DNA of 64,000 nucleotides from Streptomyces sp. R21 (GTDB taxonomy: Bacteria; Actinomycetota; Actinomycetes; Streptomycetales; Streptomycetaceae), in the NCBI RefSeq assembly GCF_041051975.1, contig NZ_CP163435.1, positions 7,791,001 to 7,855,000 on the forward strand, written 5' to 3'. The position numbers and the translations under genes are program-made. This document shows positions 26,033-35,037 of the stretch, in pieces. Every line of letters starts with the position of its first letter. The first letter of the stretch is position 1. The notes under the pieces are model-generated. The model was not told where the DNA came from. It saw nothing but the letters and a program-made list of their open reading frames with translations, and made no database searches.

Positions 26033-27424
26033 TCAGGCCCAGCGCGCCGAGTCCGCCCCCCAGCGCCCCGGAGGCCGCGCCCAGTCGACCGGCCCGCCCT
26101 CGAACGAGACCGGCGGCAGGGCGTACCGCAGCCGGCCCAGTGCACTGTCCGTCTCGGCGAGCCAGGGCTCCGGCCGGTCGTACGGAAGGCGTGGAAGGCT
26201 CGAAAGGTCACCCTCCGCACTCTCCCGCTCGACCCCGTTCAGCAGCCAGTGCGCGGTCCGCGCCAATGCCAGTCGTACGACGCGGCCGTGCCCCTGCTCC
26301 AGTTGCTCCGTCAGCGCACGCAGCACGGCCGCCGCCGTCAGGTAGCCCGTGCCGTGGTCGAGTGCCTGGGCGGGGAGCGCGCCGGGCTGCTCCGGCGATC
26401 CCTCGATCGCCGCGATGCCCGTGGCCACCTGCACGAGGCTGTCGAACCCCCGCCGCCCGCCCCACGGCCCGTACGCGCCCCACGCCGACAACTGGGCCAC
26501 GACCAGGCCCGGTCGGCGCTCGATCAGTGCCTCGGGCGAGAGCCCGAACCGGTCCAGGGCGCCCGGCCGGTAGCCGGTGATCACCACGTCGGCGGTGGCG
26601 AGCAGCTCCTCGAAGGCGCGCCGGTCGGCGCCGAGGTCGAGCGTCGCCGACCGCTTGCCGAAGCCGGTGTCCGCGTGCTGGTCGGGGAGTTCGGGCAACT
26701 GGGGCGCGTCCACCCGCAGGACGTCCGCGCCCAGCAGGGCGAGGGTGCGGGTGGCGACCGGGCCCGCGATGACCCGGGTCAGGTCGAGGACGCGTACACC
26801 GGCGGCGGGCAGCAGTGGATCGTCGCCGATCGGCGCGAGCACGCGCGCGTGGCCGGTGTCCAGCCGCTCGTGCTCGACCAGGGGCCGGCCGGCGACCGCG
26901 GCGCCCTGCTCGTGCGCCGTCCACTCCTTGGCCGTACGCAGCGCCACGGCGAGGCCCCCGGCGGCGTACACGGCGTTCTCCACGTCCTCGGCGGGCCGCT
27001 CCGCGAGCACGGCGGCGACCGTCTCCACGGAGGAGTCCGCGGGCAGCCCCAGCGCGTCGAGCAGCCGCGCGCGATGGTGCGGGTAGTTCGCGTGGGTGCG
27101 CACCCAGCCGTCCGCGGTGTGCCAGAAGCGCGACAGCGGCGCGAAGTTGACCGGCGCCCGCCCGTCGATCAGCAGATGCCGCTCACTGACGAACGCCGTG
27201 GCGACGGCCCCGTCGTCGAGACGCACCTCCGGCACGTCCGCACGGCCGGCCCTCCGCGCCCCGAGCTCGGCGGCGGCCAGCGAGCACACCCCCACGCAGA
27301 TCCTGGCCAGTTCCCGTACGGGCAGCCGGGCGTCGAGCGCGCCGTCCCGTGCGACCGTCGAGACCCGGGACGGCAGCGCGGGGTCACCGCCCAGTGCGGA
27401 CCATGCGAACGTGATGTCGGTCAT
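26033..27424 (-). CDS. CaiB/BaiF-type CoA transferase with apparently swapped halves
   Basis: A 463-aa protein. Residues about 200-400 look like the normal N-terminal part of a CaiB/BaiF transferase: GVRVLDLTRVIAGPVATRTLALLGADVLRVD, LDLGADRRAFEELLATADVV, and GFDSLVQVATGIA with the conserved Asp. Residues 1-200 (HTADGWVRTHANYPHHRARLLDALG...) look like the usual C-terminal portion. The order therefore seems circularly permuted, or the gene is a partial fusion. Acyl group unknown. It is 22 bases downstream of the membrane-protein gene. Contains one CACGCGCGCGTG copy. Confidence 0.8.
   Translation of the reverse strand: MTDITFAWSALGGDPALPSRVSTVARDGALDARLPVRELARICVGVCSLAAAELGARRAGRADVPEVRLDDGAVATAFVSERHLLIDGRAPVNFAPLSRFWHTADGWVRTHANYPHHRARLLDALGLPADSSVETVAAVLAERPAEDVENAVYAAGGLAVALRTAKEWTAHEQGAAVAGRPLVEHERLDTGHARVLAPIGDDPLLPAAGVRVLDLTRVIAGPVATRTLALLGADVLRVDAPQLPELPDQHADTGFGKRSATLDLGADRRAFEELLATADVVITGYRPGALDRFGLSPEALIERRPGLVVAQLSAWGAYGPWGGRRGFDSLVQVATGIAAIEGSPEQPGALPAQALDHGTGYLTAAAVLRALTEQLEQGHGRVVRLALARTAHWLLNGVERESAEGDLSSLPRLPYDRPEPWLAETDSALGRLRYALPPVSFEGGPVDWARPPGRWGADSARWA
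26840..26851. repeat. Palindrome CACGCGCGCGTG, copy 8
   Basis: Inside the CoA-transferase gene (minus strand), His-Ala-Arg-Val frame; last of the dense group between 16.3 and 26.9 kb. Confidence 0.9.
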
Positions 27425-27446
27425 GACAGCACTATGCAGTATTGAC

Positions 27447-27977
27447 TCAATCAACATGGGAGGCGGCCGTCCACCACAGGCGCACCTCCTTGTGCACGTC
27501 CGTCGGGCGCAGCTCCCACCCCTGGGCCAGGGCGACCTGGGCGACGTAACTCCCGCCCACTCCGCGGTAGTCGCGCAGCGGGATGGTGCATTCGACCGGT
27601 GGCCGTGGCTTCTTGGGTTCGCGCGGGGCGGAGGCCTTCGTGGTCCAGCGGCCGACCGCCTTCTCGACCCGCGCCCTGTAGTACGCGGTGTCGCCCTCGT
27701 GTCGCAGCTCCGGCCAGCTGACGCACCAGGCGGGCCACTTCGCCAACGGGTCGAGTACGCGGTCCATGGCCTTGAAGAAGCCTTGTTCGTACGAGGTGCT
27801 GAACACGGTGATGATCTCCGTGACGAGGCCGACGGCCAAGAAGGCGGCCAGAGCCACGATCCACATCACGATCTGCACGGGGGTGTACAGGACCGTGAGA
27901 GCAAAACGGACCACCAACTGCCCCTTGGGCCGGACTCGTTCCGGCATCCAGGTGGCGGGATCTTCGTACCTGTCCAT
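27447..27977 (-). CDS. Membrane protein of unknown function
   Basis: I do not recognise a family. A 176-aa protein: basic N-terminus, one or two membrane helices (RFALTVLYTPVQIVMWIVALAAFLAVGLVTEIITVFS, residues about 24-60), then a basic soluble domain. The end reads YRGVGGSYVAQVALAQGWELRPT and a Trp-rich KEVRLWWTAASH. The C-terminal domain could contact a membrane protein or nucleic acid. It precedes the CoA-transferase on the same strand with 22 bases between, so co-transcription is likely. ATG start. Confidence 0.65.
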   Translation of the reverse strand: MDRYEDPATWMPERVRPKGQLVVRFALTVLYTPVQIVMWIVALAAFLAVGLVTEIITVFSTSYEQGFFKAMDRVLDPLAKWPAWCVSWPELRHEGDTAYYRARVEKAVGRWTTKASAPREPKKPRPPVECTIPLRDYRGVGGSYVAQVALAQGWELRPTDVHKEVRLWWTAASHVD

Positions 27978-28002
27978 GGCCGTAGATCTTGCCTCACGCG
28001 CA

Positions 28003-28033
28003 AAGGGGCCGGGGAAGCTGTCCCCGACCCCTT
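28003..28033 (-). terminator. Terminator after first subtilase gene
   Basis: A 13-bp stem with one mismatch (28003-28015 with 28021-28033) around a 5-base loop, starting 20 bases past the subtilase stop on the minus strand. Confidence 0.75.
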
Positions 28034-28052
28034 CACACGCGCGTGCCTGTCG

Positions 28053-29576
28053 TTACTTCGTCACCGCATCCAGCGCGTCCGCGGTGCCCCAGCCGTAGAA
28101 GCCGTTGCGGTTCTTCGTGCCCTCGCACACCGCGTCGACCTTGCCGTCGCTGTCGATGTCGTACGGGTCGGTGCACGGCGTCGCGTCGGCCTCCGCGTAC
28201 AGCAGTGCCTTCACCAGGGCTGCCGGAGCGTGCGGGTGCGTCGACTTGATGAGCGCGGCGACACCCGCGACATGCGGCGAGGCCATCGACGTACCGGCCA
28301 TGTAGCCCCACTTGGCGCCGGGCAGCGGGCCCAGGATCAGGCCGCTGGTGGCCGGCGGGGCCGGGGTCTGGAACCGCGTCGAGTCGCCGCCGGGCGCGGC
28401 GATGTCGATGACGCCCAGGCCGTGGTTGGAGAAGGACGACTTGATGCCCTTCGCACCGGTCGCCGCGACCGTGACGACGCCCGGCAACTGGGTCGGGATG
28501 TCAGAGCACTTGGAGGGGTCGATCACCCGGTCGCTCGGCGTCCCGTCGTTGGGCGAGACCGGGTCGGTGATCGAGTCGGCCGCCAGGTCGTAGTTCTCGT
28601 TGCCCGCCGCCGCGACGTTGACCGTGCCCTTCTTCTCCGCGTACTGCGAGGCGCGGGTGACCGCGTCGACCAGGGCCTTCTGGTCCGGGTCGTCCTTGCA
28701 GTTGAAGTACCAGGGGTCGGTGTAATAGCTGTTGTTGGTCACGTCGACGTGGTGCTCGGCCGCCCACACGAAGCCGCAGACCACGGCCTCCGTGTAGAAG
28801 TAGCCGTCCGGGTTGGCCACCTTGATGCCGGAGACCTTCACGCCGGGCGCGACACCCGTGATGCCGACGCCGTTCTTCGCGCCCGCGATCTCACCGGCGA
28901 CATGCGTGCCGTGCGGGCTCTCCGAGGCGCTGGGCCGCCAGGCCCCGTCGGTCGTGTCCGGCTTGCCCGACACGCAGTTGACCGACGCGTCGCGGTCGAA
29001 GTTGGGCGCGATGTCGGGGTGTGTGTCGTCGACGCCGGTGTCGATCACGGCGACCGTGACGTCCCTGCTGCCGAGCGTCACCTCGTGCGCCTTGTCCGCC
29101 TTGATGGCGGGCAGGTCCCACTGCAGGGGCTCCAACGGGTCCTGCCCGTCGACGGCTTCGGCGCTCGCCACCTCTTCGGAGGTCAGCACCTTCGGCGTAC
29201 CCACATCGGTGGTCGACTGCGCGGGCAGCGGCGCGTTGCGGGTGGCGCCGGCCGACTCCACACCGCGCACGGTGCGGACGGTCTTGGCGAAGCCGGCGTT
29301 CGACGAGTGGACGACGAGCACGCCGATCTGGTCGTACGACGCCACGATCGTGCCGCCCGCGTCGGCGACGGCCTTCTTCACGTGTGACGAAGTGCCCTTC
29401 CCGGGGCGGATGTTGACCACATAGCTGAGCGAGGGCGCATCCGCCGCCGATGCCTGCGGTGCGGCCGCGGGGGCCGCGGACGCGCTGACGTTCGGCAGGA
29501 AGGCGAGTGCCGTCGCCAGAGCCATCCCGAGCGGGACGGCTATCGCGCGGCGGGAGCGCGGGTGAGGCGCTGTCAT
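28053..29576 (-). CDS. Secreted subtilisin-like (S8) serine protease
   Basis: A 507-aa protein with a signal peptide (basic start, hydrophobic 12-28, Ala-rich cleavage near 34-40). A prodomain (about 45-115, LSYVVNIRPGKGT...) precedes the catalytic domain. The triad is Asp179 (AVIDTG), His222 (PHGTHVAG) and Ser430 (GTSMASPHVAG), with oxyanion Asn326 (AAAGNEN). The C-terminus has a DxDxDG calcium-loop-like motif at 473-478 between two cysteines. Likely an extracellular nutrient or housekeeping protease. It is the downstream member of a tandem pair; each copy has its own terminator-like hairpin. Confidence 0.93.
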   Translation of the reverse strand: MTAPHPRSRRAIAVPLGMALATALAFLPNVSASAAPAAAPQASAADAPSLSYVVNIRPGKGTSSHVKKAVADAGGTIVASYDQIGVLVVHSSNAGFAKTVRTVRGVESAGATRNAPLPAQSTTDVGTPKVLTSEEVASAEAVDGQDPLEPLQWDLPAIKADKAHEVTLGSRDVTVAVIDTGVDDTHPDIAPNFDRDASVNCVSGKPDTTDGAWRPSASESPHGTHVAGEIAGAKNGVGITGVAPGVKVSGIKVANPDGYFYTEAVVCGFVWAAEHHVDVTNNSYYTDPWYFNCKDDPDQKALVDAVTRASQYAEKKGTVNVAAAGNENYDLAADSITDPVSPNDGTPSDRVIDPSKCSDIPTQLPGVVTVAATGAKGIKSSFSNHGLGVIDIAAPGGDSTRFQTPAPPATSGLILGPLPGAKWGYMAGTSMASPHVAGVAALIKSTHPHAPAALVKALLYAEADATPCTDPYDIDSDGKVDAVCEGTKNRNGFYGWGTADALDAVTK

Positions 29577-29633
29577 GAAGGATCTCCAGTTCGTTTCGCG
29601 TGACGAGCTGTACGAGCCGTGCGGAAGCCCGGA

Positions 29634-29682
29634 GCGGCGGCCGGTCGTCGCGGGACGACCACGTGGGACAACCGGCCGCCGC
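29634..29682 (-). terminator. Terminator after second subtilase gene
   Basis: An 11-bp perfect outer stem (29634-29644 with 29672-29682) with an inner short stem in the loop, 10 bases past the stop of the upstream subtilase on the minus strand. Confidence 0.7.
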
Positions 29683-29692
29683 GTGCGATCGG

Positions 29693-31219
29693 TTACTTGA
29701 CCGCCTTCAGCGCGTTGACGATGCCGAATCCGTAGAAGCCGTTGCGCACCTTGCCGCCCACGCAGGTGGCGTCCACGACCCCGTCGCCGTCACCGTCGTA
29801 CGGGTCGGTCGGGCAACCCGGGTTGTCCGCCTGCGCCTTGAGCAGCCCCTGCAGCTGGGCCGGAGTCGCCCACGGGTGCGTGGACTTCAGCAGCGCGGCC
29901 ACCGCGGCGACGTGCGGCGACGCCATCGAGGTGCCCTGCAGGTAGCCGTACTGGTTGTTCGGCAGTGTGGAGAGGATGCGGCCGTTCTTCGACGGCGTGT
30001 CCGGGATCTTGTACTTGTCGCCGCCGGGGCCCGCGACGTCGACGACGCCCTGGCCGTAGCTGGAGTAGTACGACTTGGCGCCGGTGACGCCCGTCGCGCT
30101 CACGGTGACGACGCCGGGCAGCTGGGTCGGCACGTCGAAGCACTTGTGCGGGTCGACCGTGCGGGGCACCGGGGTCGAGTCGTCCGGGCTGGAGTCGTCG
30201 ACGAGCGAGTCGGCGTCGAGGTCGTCGTTGGAGTTGCCCGCCGAGGCGACGTTGAGGGTGCCCTTGCTCTGGGCGTACAGCTGGGCGCGGTTGACCGCGT
30301 CGACGATGGCACGCTGGTCGGGATCGTCGAGGCAGTTGTACAGCCACGGGTCCACGTAGTAGCTGTTGTTGGTGATCTCGACGCCGTGGTCGGCGGCGAA
30401 CACGAAGGCGCAGACGACGCTCTCCGGGTAGAACAGCTGGGTGGAGTCCGGCTCGCCCACCGTGATGCCCGCGACCTTCACGCCGGGCGCGACGCCCGCG
30501 ACGCCGATGTCGTTGCGGGCGGCGGCTATCTCACCCGCCACATGCGTGCCGTGGTAGTGGTCGGCGTCCACCGGACGCCAGGCGCCGTACGTGGTGTCCG
30601 GCTTGCCGCCCACGCAGTTCGCGGACTGCGAGGCGGAGAAGTTCGGGGCGAGGTCCGGGTGGGTGTCGTCGACGCCGACGTCGATCACGGCGACCGTCAC
30701 GTTCTTGCTGCCCGGGTTGATCTTCGCGGCCTTGTCGGCGCCGATCGCGCGCAGGTCCCACTGGTCGGCCTCGAGCGGCTCCTCGGCCGCGGTGGCGGCC
30801 CCCGAGACCTTGGCGGCCTCGGCGGCGGACAGCTTCTGCACCGCGCCCTCGTCGGTCGTGCCGGCGGCCGTCAGCGGCGCCGTCCGCGTGGCACCCGCCG
30901 ACTGCACCCCGCGCGCTCCCCGTATCTGCTTGCCGAAGTCCGGGTTGGCCGAATGGACGACGATCACACCGATCTTCTCGTACGCGATGACGACACTGCC
31001 GCCGGCCGCGGAGATCGCCTTCTTCACCGACTCGATCGTGCGGTGGTCGGCCTTGGTGTTGACCACGTACGCCAGATTCGGACCGTCCGCGGTCGTCGAC
31101 GCGGCCGTGGTGAGCGGAGCGGCCGACGCGACGCCCGGCAGGAATCCGAGGGAGGCGGTGAGGGACAGAACCACCGGAACGGCCAGGGCGAGGCGACGTC
31201 TTGAGCGCAGATGAGCCAT
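29693..31219 (-). CDS. Secreted subtilisin-like (S8) serine protease, paralogue
   Basis: A 508-aa protein with the same architecture as its neighbour: signal peptide (about 1-33), prodomain, catalytic Asp180 (AVIDVG, with Val where Thr or Ser is usual), His223 (HGTHVAG), Asn329 and Ser431 (GTSMASPHVAA), and a C-terminal DPYDGDGDG loop flanked by cysteines. Sequence similarity to the downstream copy is high throughout the protease core and clearly lower in the prodomain, consistent with an old tandem duplication. The start ATG opens MAHLRSRRRL. Confidence 0.93.
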   Translation of the reverse strand: MAHLRSRRRLALAVPVVLSLTASLGFLPGVASAAPLTTAASTTADGPNLAYVVNTKADHRTIESVKKAISAAGGSVVIAYEKIGVIVVHSANPDFGKQIRGARGVQSAGATRTAPLTAAGTTDEGAVQKLSAAEAAKVSGAATAAEEPLEADQWDLRAIGADKAAKINPGSKNVTVAVIDVGVDDTHPDLAPNFSASQSANCVGGKPDTTYGAWRPVDADHYHGTHVAGEIAAARNDIGVAGVAPGVKVAGITVGEPDSTQLFYPESVVCAFVFAADHGVEITNNSYYVDPWLYNCLDDPDQRAIVDAVNRAQLYAQSKGTLNVASAGNSNDDLDADSLVDDSSPDDSTPVPRTVDPHKCFDVPTQLPGVVTVSATGVTGAKSYYSSYGQGVVDVAGPGGDKYKIPDTPSKNGRILSTLPNNQYGYLQGTSMASPHVAAVAALLKSTHPWATPAQLQGLLKAQADNPGCPTDPYDGDGDGVVDATCVGGKVRNGFYGFGIVNALKAVK

Positions 31220-31617
31220 GGGGTCTCCACATCATCCGGAAACGGAACAGCCCGAACACAGGTGGTGCTCGGGCAGGTACATGACGGGGGGTGCAGGCCG
31301 AAGCTATCTCCCGCCCGACCTGGCCAGCAATGGCTTCCGCCGATGACTTCCGAAAGAAACGCGGCCAGTTGAACCGGTCCTCGCGTGGCGCCGTGACCTT
31401 GAGCAGGGAGCGCGAGCACGATCGAGCCCCCTGTCGGATCACGCTCCGGGGTCCTACCATCACCCCCGGCTCACGTGATCCACGTCACTGTGAGGTCAGA
31501 TCAGTCATGTCCATGCCCAGCCAGTCCTCCGCGAGCCCCCACTCGCACCCGGCGTCCGCGAACCCCGACTCGCGTGCGTCCACCGTCGCAACAGCCGCCG
31601 CAACGCGAGGAGACTCC
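31220..31617. other. Divergent promoter region, subtilase / acetate uptake genes
   Basis: About 400 bases. The left part should carry the subtilase promoter; the right part holds a Crp-like site and the leader of the YjcH-like gene. An in-frame ATG at 31507 would extend the YjcH-like protein by 37 Ser/Ala-rich residues, but its RBS is weak. No other gene is seen. Confidence 0.5.
31475..31488. promoter_or_regulatory. Crp-like operator GTGATCCACGTCAC
   Basis: GTGA-N6-TCAC, an exact half-site arrangement for the Crp family, 143 bases upstream of the YjcH/ActP start. In E. coli acs-yjcH-actP is cAMP-Crp activated; a Crp protein exists in streptomycetes with a similar recognition core. Function inferred from position and sequence. 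Confidence 0.55.
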
Positions 31618-31974
31618 GTGGCCACCGACGCACCACCTCCCCCGAAATCCCCCACCCAACTCCCCTCCACCGAGGAGTTCGTCACGGTGCAGGAGAGCGC
31701 GGAGTTCGGTGAACTGCGCCGCTCCCACCGCTCCTTCGCCTTCCCGCTGACCGTCGGCTTCATCGCCTGGTACCTGCTGTACGTCCTGCTCTCCAACTAC
31801 GCGGGCGACTTCATGGGCACCAAGGTCGTCGGCAACATCAACGTCGCCCTGGTCCTCGGTCTCGCCCAGTTCCTCACCACGTTCCTCATCGCCTGGTGGT
31901 ACTCGCGGCACGCCGCTGCCCAGCTCGACCCCAAGGCGGATGCGATCAAGTCCCGGATGGAGGGCGGCGCATGA
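31618..31974 (+). CDS. DUF485 (YjcH-like) membrane protein of the acetate-uptake pair
   Basis: A 118-aa protein: about 40 cytoplasmic residues (Pro-rich, then EFGELRRSHRSF, the DUF485 signature), two membrane helices (FPLTVGFIAWYLLYVLLS and NVALVLGLAQFLTTFLIAWWY) and a basic tail. The GTG at 31618 is chosen because GAGGAG ends 5 bases before it. In many bacteria this protein precedes the acetate symporter and is thought to be its partner. Its TGA overlaps the ATG of the symporter gene. Confidence 0.85.
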   Translation: MATDAPPPPKSPTQLPSTEEFVTVQESAEFGELRRSHRSFAFPLTVGFIAWYLLYVLLSNYAGDFMGTKVVGNINVALVLGLAQFLTTFLIAWWYSRHAAAQLDPKADAIKSRMEGGA

Positions 31975-33593
31975 GCCCCGCACAGACGTTTCTCGCCGCA
32001 GGTGAGGCGAGCGAGCACCGGCCGCTGATCATCAGCCTCTTCGCGGTGTTCGTCGTCGCGACCCTGGTCATCACCGTCTGGGCGGGCCGCCAGACCAAGG
32101 GCGCCGCCGACTTCTACGCGGGCGGCCGCCAGTTCACCGGATTCCAGAACGGCCTCGCCGTCTCCGGCGACTACATGTCCGCCGCGTCGTTCCTCGGCAT
32201 CGCGGGCGCGATCGCCCTCTTCGGCTACGACGGCTTCCTGTACTCCATCGGCTTCCTGGTCGCCTGGCTGGTGGCCCTGCTCCTGGTCGCCGAACCGCTG
32301 CGCAACTCCGGCCGCTACACCATGGGCGACGTCCTCGCGTACCGCATGCGCCAGCGCCCGGTGCGCACGGCCGCCGGCACCTCCACGATCGTCGTCTCGA
32401 TCTTCTATCTGCTGGCCCAGATGGCGGGCGCCGGCGTCCTCGTCTCGCTGCTCCTCGGCATCACCAGCGACGCGGGCAAAGTCGGCATCGTCGCCCTGGT
32501 CGGCGTCCTGATGATCGTGTACGTCACCATCGGCGGCATGAAGGGCACCACCTGGGTGCAGATGGTCAAGGCCGTCCTGCTGATCATCGGCGCCCTGCTG
32601 CTCACCTTCCTGGTCCTGCTGAAGTTCGACTTCAACATCTCCGACCTGCTCGGCAAGGCGGCCGAGAACAGCGGCAAGGGCAGCCCCTTCCTGGAACCCG
32701 GCCTCAAGTACGGCGCCACCTCGACCACCAAGCTGGACTTCATCTCGCTCGGCATCGCCCTGGTCCTGGGCACCGCGGGCCTGCCGCACATCCTGATCCG
32801 CTTCTACACCGTGCCCACCGCCAAGACCGCGCGGAAGTCCGTGAACTGGGCGATCGGCCTCATCGGCGGCTTCTACCTGATGACGCTCGCGCTCGGCTTC
32901 GGCGCCGCCGCGCTCATCAAACCCGACGAGATCATCGCCTCCAACAAGGCGGGCAACACGGCCGCACCACTCCTTGCGCTCCATCTCGGCGGAGTCGACT
33001 CCAACTGGGGCGCCATCCTGCTCGCCTCCATCTCCGCCGTCGCCTTCGCCACGATCCTCGCGGTCGTCGCGGGCCTGACGCTGGCCTCCTCCTCGTCGTT
33101 CGCCCACGACATCTACGCGAACGTCATCAAGAAGGGCCAGGCCACCGAGAAGCAGGAGATGACCGCCGCCCGGTACGCCACGGTGGGCATCGGCGCCGTA
33201 TCCATCCTGCTGGGCGCACTCGCCCGCGACCTCAACGTCGCAGGCCTCGTCGCGCTCGCCTTCGCGGTCGCCGCCTCCGCCAACCTGCCGACGATCCTCT
33301 ACAGCCTCTTCTGGAAGAAGTTCACCACCCCGGGCGCGCTGTGGTCGATCTACGGCGGCCTGGTCACCGCCGTCGGCCTCGTGCTGTTCTCGCCGGTCGT
33401 CTCCGGCAAGCCCACCTCGATGTTCCCGGACGTCGACTTCCACTGGTTCCCGCTGGAGAACCCCGGCATCATCTCCATCCCGGTCGGCTTCCTGCTGGGC
33501 TGGCTCGGCACGCTGCTGTCCAAGGAGGAGCCCGACACCGGCAAGTACGCCGAGCTGGAGGTCCGCTCCCTCACGGGTACCGGCGCGCACTGA
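31971..33593 (+). CDS. actP: Cation/acetate symporter (SSS family)
   Basis: A 540-aa sodium:solute symporter with 13 or so membrane helices. ActP-type segments are visible: ADFYAGGRQFTGFQNGLAVS near the N-terminus, SGDYMSAASFLGIAGAIALFG, and GLPHILIRFYTVPTAKTAR in the middle. It imports acetate and related monocarboxylates with Na+ or H+. Coupled by a 4-base overlap to the DUF485 gene and followed by a long terminator, so this is a two-gene unit. The upstream Crp-like site suggests control by carbon status. Confidence 0.9.
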   Translation: MSPAQTFLAAGEASEHRPLIISLFAVFVVATLVITVWAGRQTKGAADFYAGGRQFTGFQNGLAVSGDYMSAASFLGIAGAIALFGYDGFLYSIGFLVAWLVALLLVAEPLRNSGRYTMGDVLAYRMRQRPVRTAAGTSTIVVSIFYLLAQMAGAGVLVSLLLGITSDAGKVGIVALVGVLMIVYVTIGGMKGTTWVQMVKAVLLIIGALLLTFLVLLKFDFNISDLLGKAAENSGKGSPFLEPGLKYGATSTTKLDFISLGIALVLGTAGLPHILIRFYTVPTAKTARKSVNWAIGLIGGFYLMTLALGFGAAALIKPDEIIASNKAGNTAAPLLALHLGGVDSNWGAILLASISAVAFATILAVVAGLTLASSSSFAHDIYANVIKKGQATEKQEMTAARYATVGIGAVSILLGALARDLNVAGLVALAFAVAASANLPTILYSLFWKKFTTPGALWSIYGGLVTAVGLVLFSPVVSGKPTSMFPDVDFHWFPLENPGIISIPVGFLLGWLGTLLSKEEPDTGKYAELEVRSLTGTGAH

Positions 33594-33600
33594 GTCCCGG

Positions 33601-33671
33601 CACCGCGCGGCCCCGCCGTAGGCCACCGGCAGATCACTGCTGGTAGGTCCCTACGACGGGGCCGCGCGGTG
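33601..33671 (+). terminator. Long-stem terminator after actP
   Basis: 22-base arms at 33601-33622 and 33650-33671 pair with a single mismatch around a 27-base loop, directly after the symporter stop. Confidence 0.8.
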
Positions 33672-33764
33672 TCTCGTGGGATCGGGCCGGTGTTGTTGTC
33701 AGTCCCGTCACGTAGGCTCGGTCTTGTCCGGAACTTGTGATCCTGAACGAGGGAGGGGGCCCAC

Positions 33765-34754
33765 GTGCTCATCGACACCTATGGCCGGGTGGCCACCGAC
33801 CTGCGCGTCTCACTGACCGACCGGTGCAACCTCCGGTGCACGTACTGCATGCCCGAAGAGGGCCTCCAGTGGCTGGCCAAGCCCGACCTGCTCACGGACG
33901 ACGAGATCGTCCGCCTCATAGACATCGCCGTGACGCGCCTCGGCATCACCGAGGTCCGCTTCACCGGCGGCGAACCCCTGCTGCGGCCCGGCATCGTCGG
34001 CATCGTCGAGCGCGTCGCGGCCCTCGCCCCGCGCCCCCAGATGTCCCTGACGACCAACGGCATCGGCCTCAAGCGCACCGCGACCGCGCTGAAGGCCGCG
34101 GGCCTGGACCGGGTCAACGTCTCGCTGGACACGCTGCGCCCGGACGTCTTCAAGACCCTCACCCGCCGTGACCGCCACAAGGACGTCCTCGACGGCCTCG
34201 AAGCCGCCCGCGACGCGGGCCTCACCCCGGTCAAGGTCAACTCGGTCCTGATGCCCGGACTGAACGCGGACGAGGCCCCCGACCTGCTGGCCTGGGCCGT
34301 GGCGCACGACTACGAACTGCGCTTCATCGAGCAGATGCCGCTGGACGCCCAGCACGGCTGGAAGCGCGAGGGCATGGTCACCGCGGGCGACATCCTCACC
34401 TCACTGCGTACGCGCTTCGAGCTCACCGAGGAGGGCGCCGACGAGCGCGGCTCCGCCCCCGCCGAGCGCTGGCTCGTCGACGGCGGCCCGCACCGCGTGG
34501 GTGTCATCGCCTCCGTCACCCGCCCGTTCTGCGCCGCCTGCGACCGCACCCGACTGACGGCCGACGGCCAGATCCGCACCTGCCTCTTCGCCACCGAGGA
34601 GACCGACCTCAGGGCCGCCCTGCGCTCGGACGCCCCCGACGAGGAGATCGCCCGCATCTGGCGCCTGGCGATGTGGGGCAAGAAGGCGGGCGCGGGCCTG
34701 GACGATCCCACCTTCGTCCAGCCGGACCGGCCGATGTCGGCGATCGGCGGCTGA
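33765..34754 (+). CDS. moaA: GTP 3',8-cyclase (MoaA), molybdenum cofactor step 1
   Basis: A 329-aa radical-SAM enzyme. The N-terminal cluster motif is CNLRCTYC (CxxxCxxC) near residue 22-29; the C-terminal second cluster is in FCAACDRTRL with a further Cys in TCLF, as required for GTP binding. RFTGGEPLLRPG is the usual GGEP-type motif. It converts GTP to 3',8-cyclo-H2GTP for cyclic pyranopterin formation with MoaC. GTG start with GAGGGAGG upstream. The stop lies one base from the convergent small gene. Confidence 0.95.
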   Translation: MLIDTYGRVATDLRVSLTDRCNLRCTYCMPEEGLQWLAKPDLLTDDEIVRLIDIAVTRLGITEVRFTGGEPLLRPGIVGIVERVAALAPRPQMSLTTNGIGLKRTATALKAAGLDRVNVSLDTLRPDVFKTLTRRDRHKDVLDGLEAARDAGLTPVKVNSVLMPGLNADEAPDLLAWAVAHDYELRFIEQMPLDAQHGWKREGMVTAGDILTSLRTRFELTEEGADERGSAPAERWLVDGGPHRVGVIASVTRPFCAACDRTRLTADGQIRTCLFATEETDLRAALRSDAPDEEIARIWRLAMWGKKAGAGLDDPTFVQPDRPMSAIGG

Positions 34755-34755
34755 G

Positions 34756-35037
34756 CTAGGCCTCGGGGTGCTCCGGCGAGTGCGAGGCCTCGGGGGAGCC
34801 CGGCGTGTTCGAGTCCTCCCACTCCGCCAGCGGCACGACGTCCTTCAAGAACCCGCGTATGCCAAGGAACTTGGACAGATGCTCCCGGTGCTCCTCGCAC
34901 GCGAGCCATGTCTTGCGCCGCTCCGGCGTGTGCAGCTTCGGGTTGTTCCAGGCGAGCACCCACTCCGCGTCGGCACGGCAGCCCTTGGCCGAGCACTGTG
35001 CGGTGAGGGGGGCGGAGTCAGGGAGGGGAAGGTTCAC
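34756..35037 (-). CDS. Small Cys/His protein, conserved hypothetical
   Basis: A 93-aa soluble protein. Cys15 and Cys20 (QCSAKGCRADA) and CEEH near residue 48 suggest a small zinc site; the middle WVLAWNNPKLHTPERRKTW is Trp/Pro/Arg-rich and the C-terminal tail is acidic and Pro/Ser-rich. I recall streptomycete homologues labelled 'acetone carboxylase', a name not supported by anything visible here. Function unknown. Convergent with moaA and separated from it by a single base. Confidence 0.65.
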   Translation of the reverse strand: MNLPLPDSAPLTAQCSAKGCRADAEWVLAWNNPKLHTPERRKTWLACEEHREHLSKFLGIRGFLKDVVPLAEWEDSNTPGSPEASHSPEHPEA

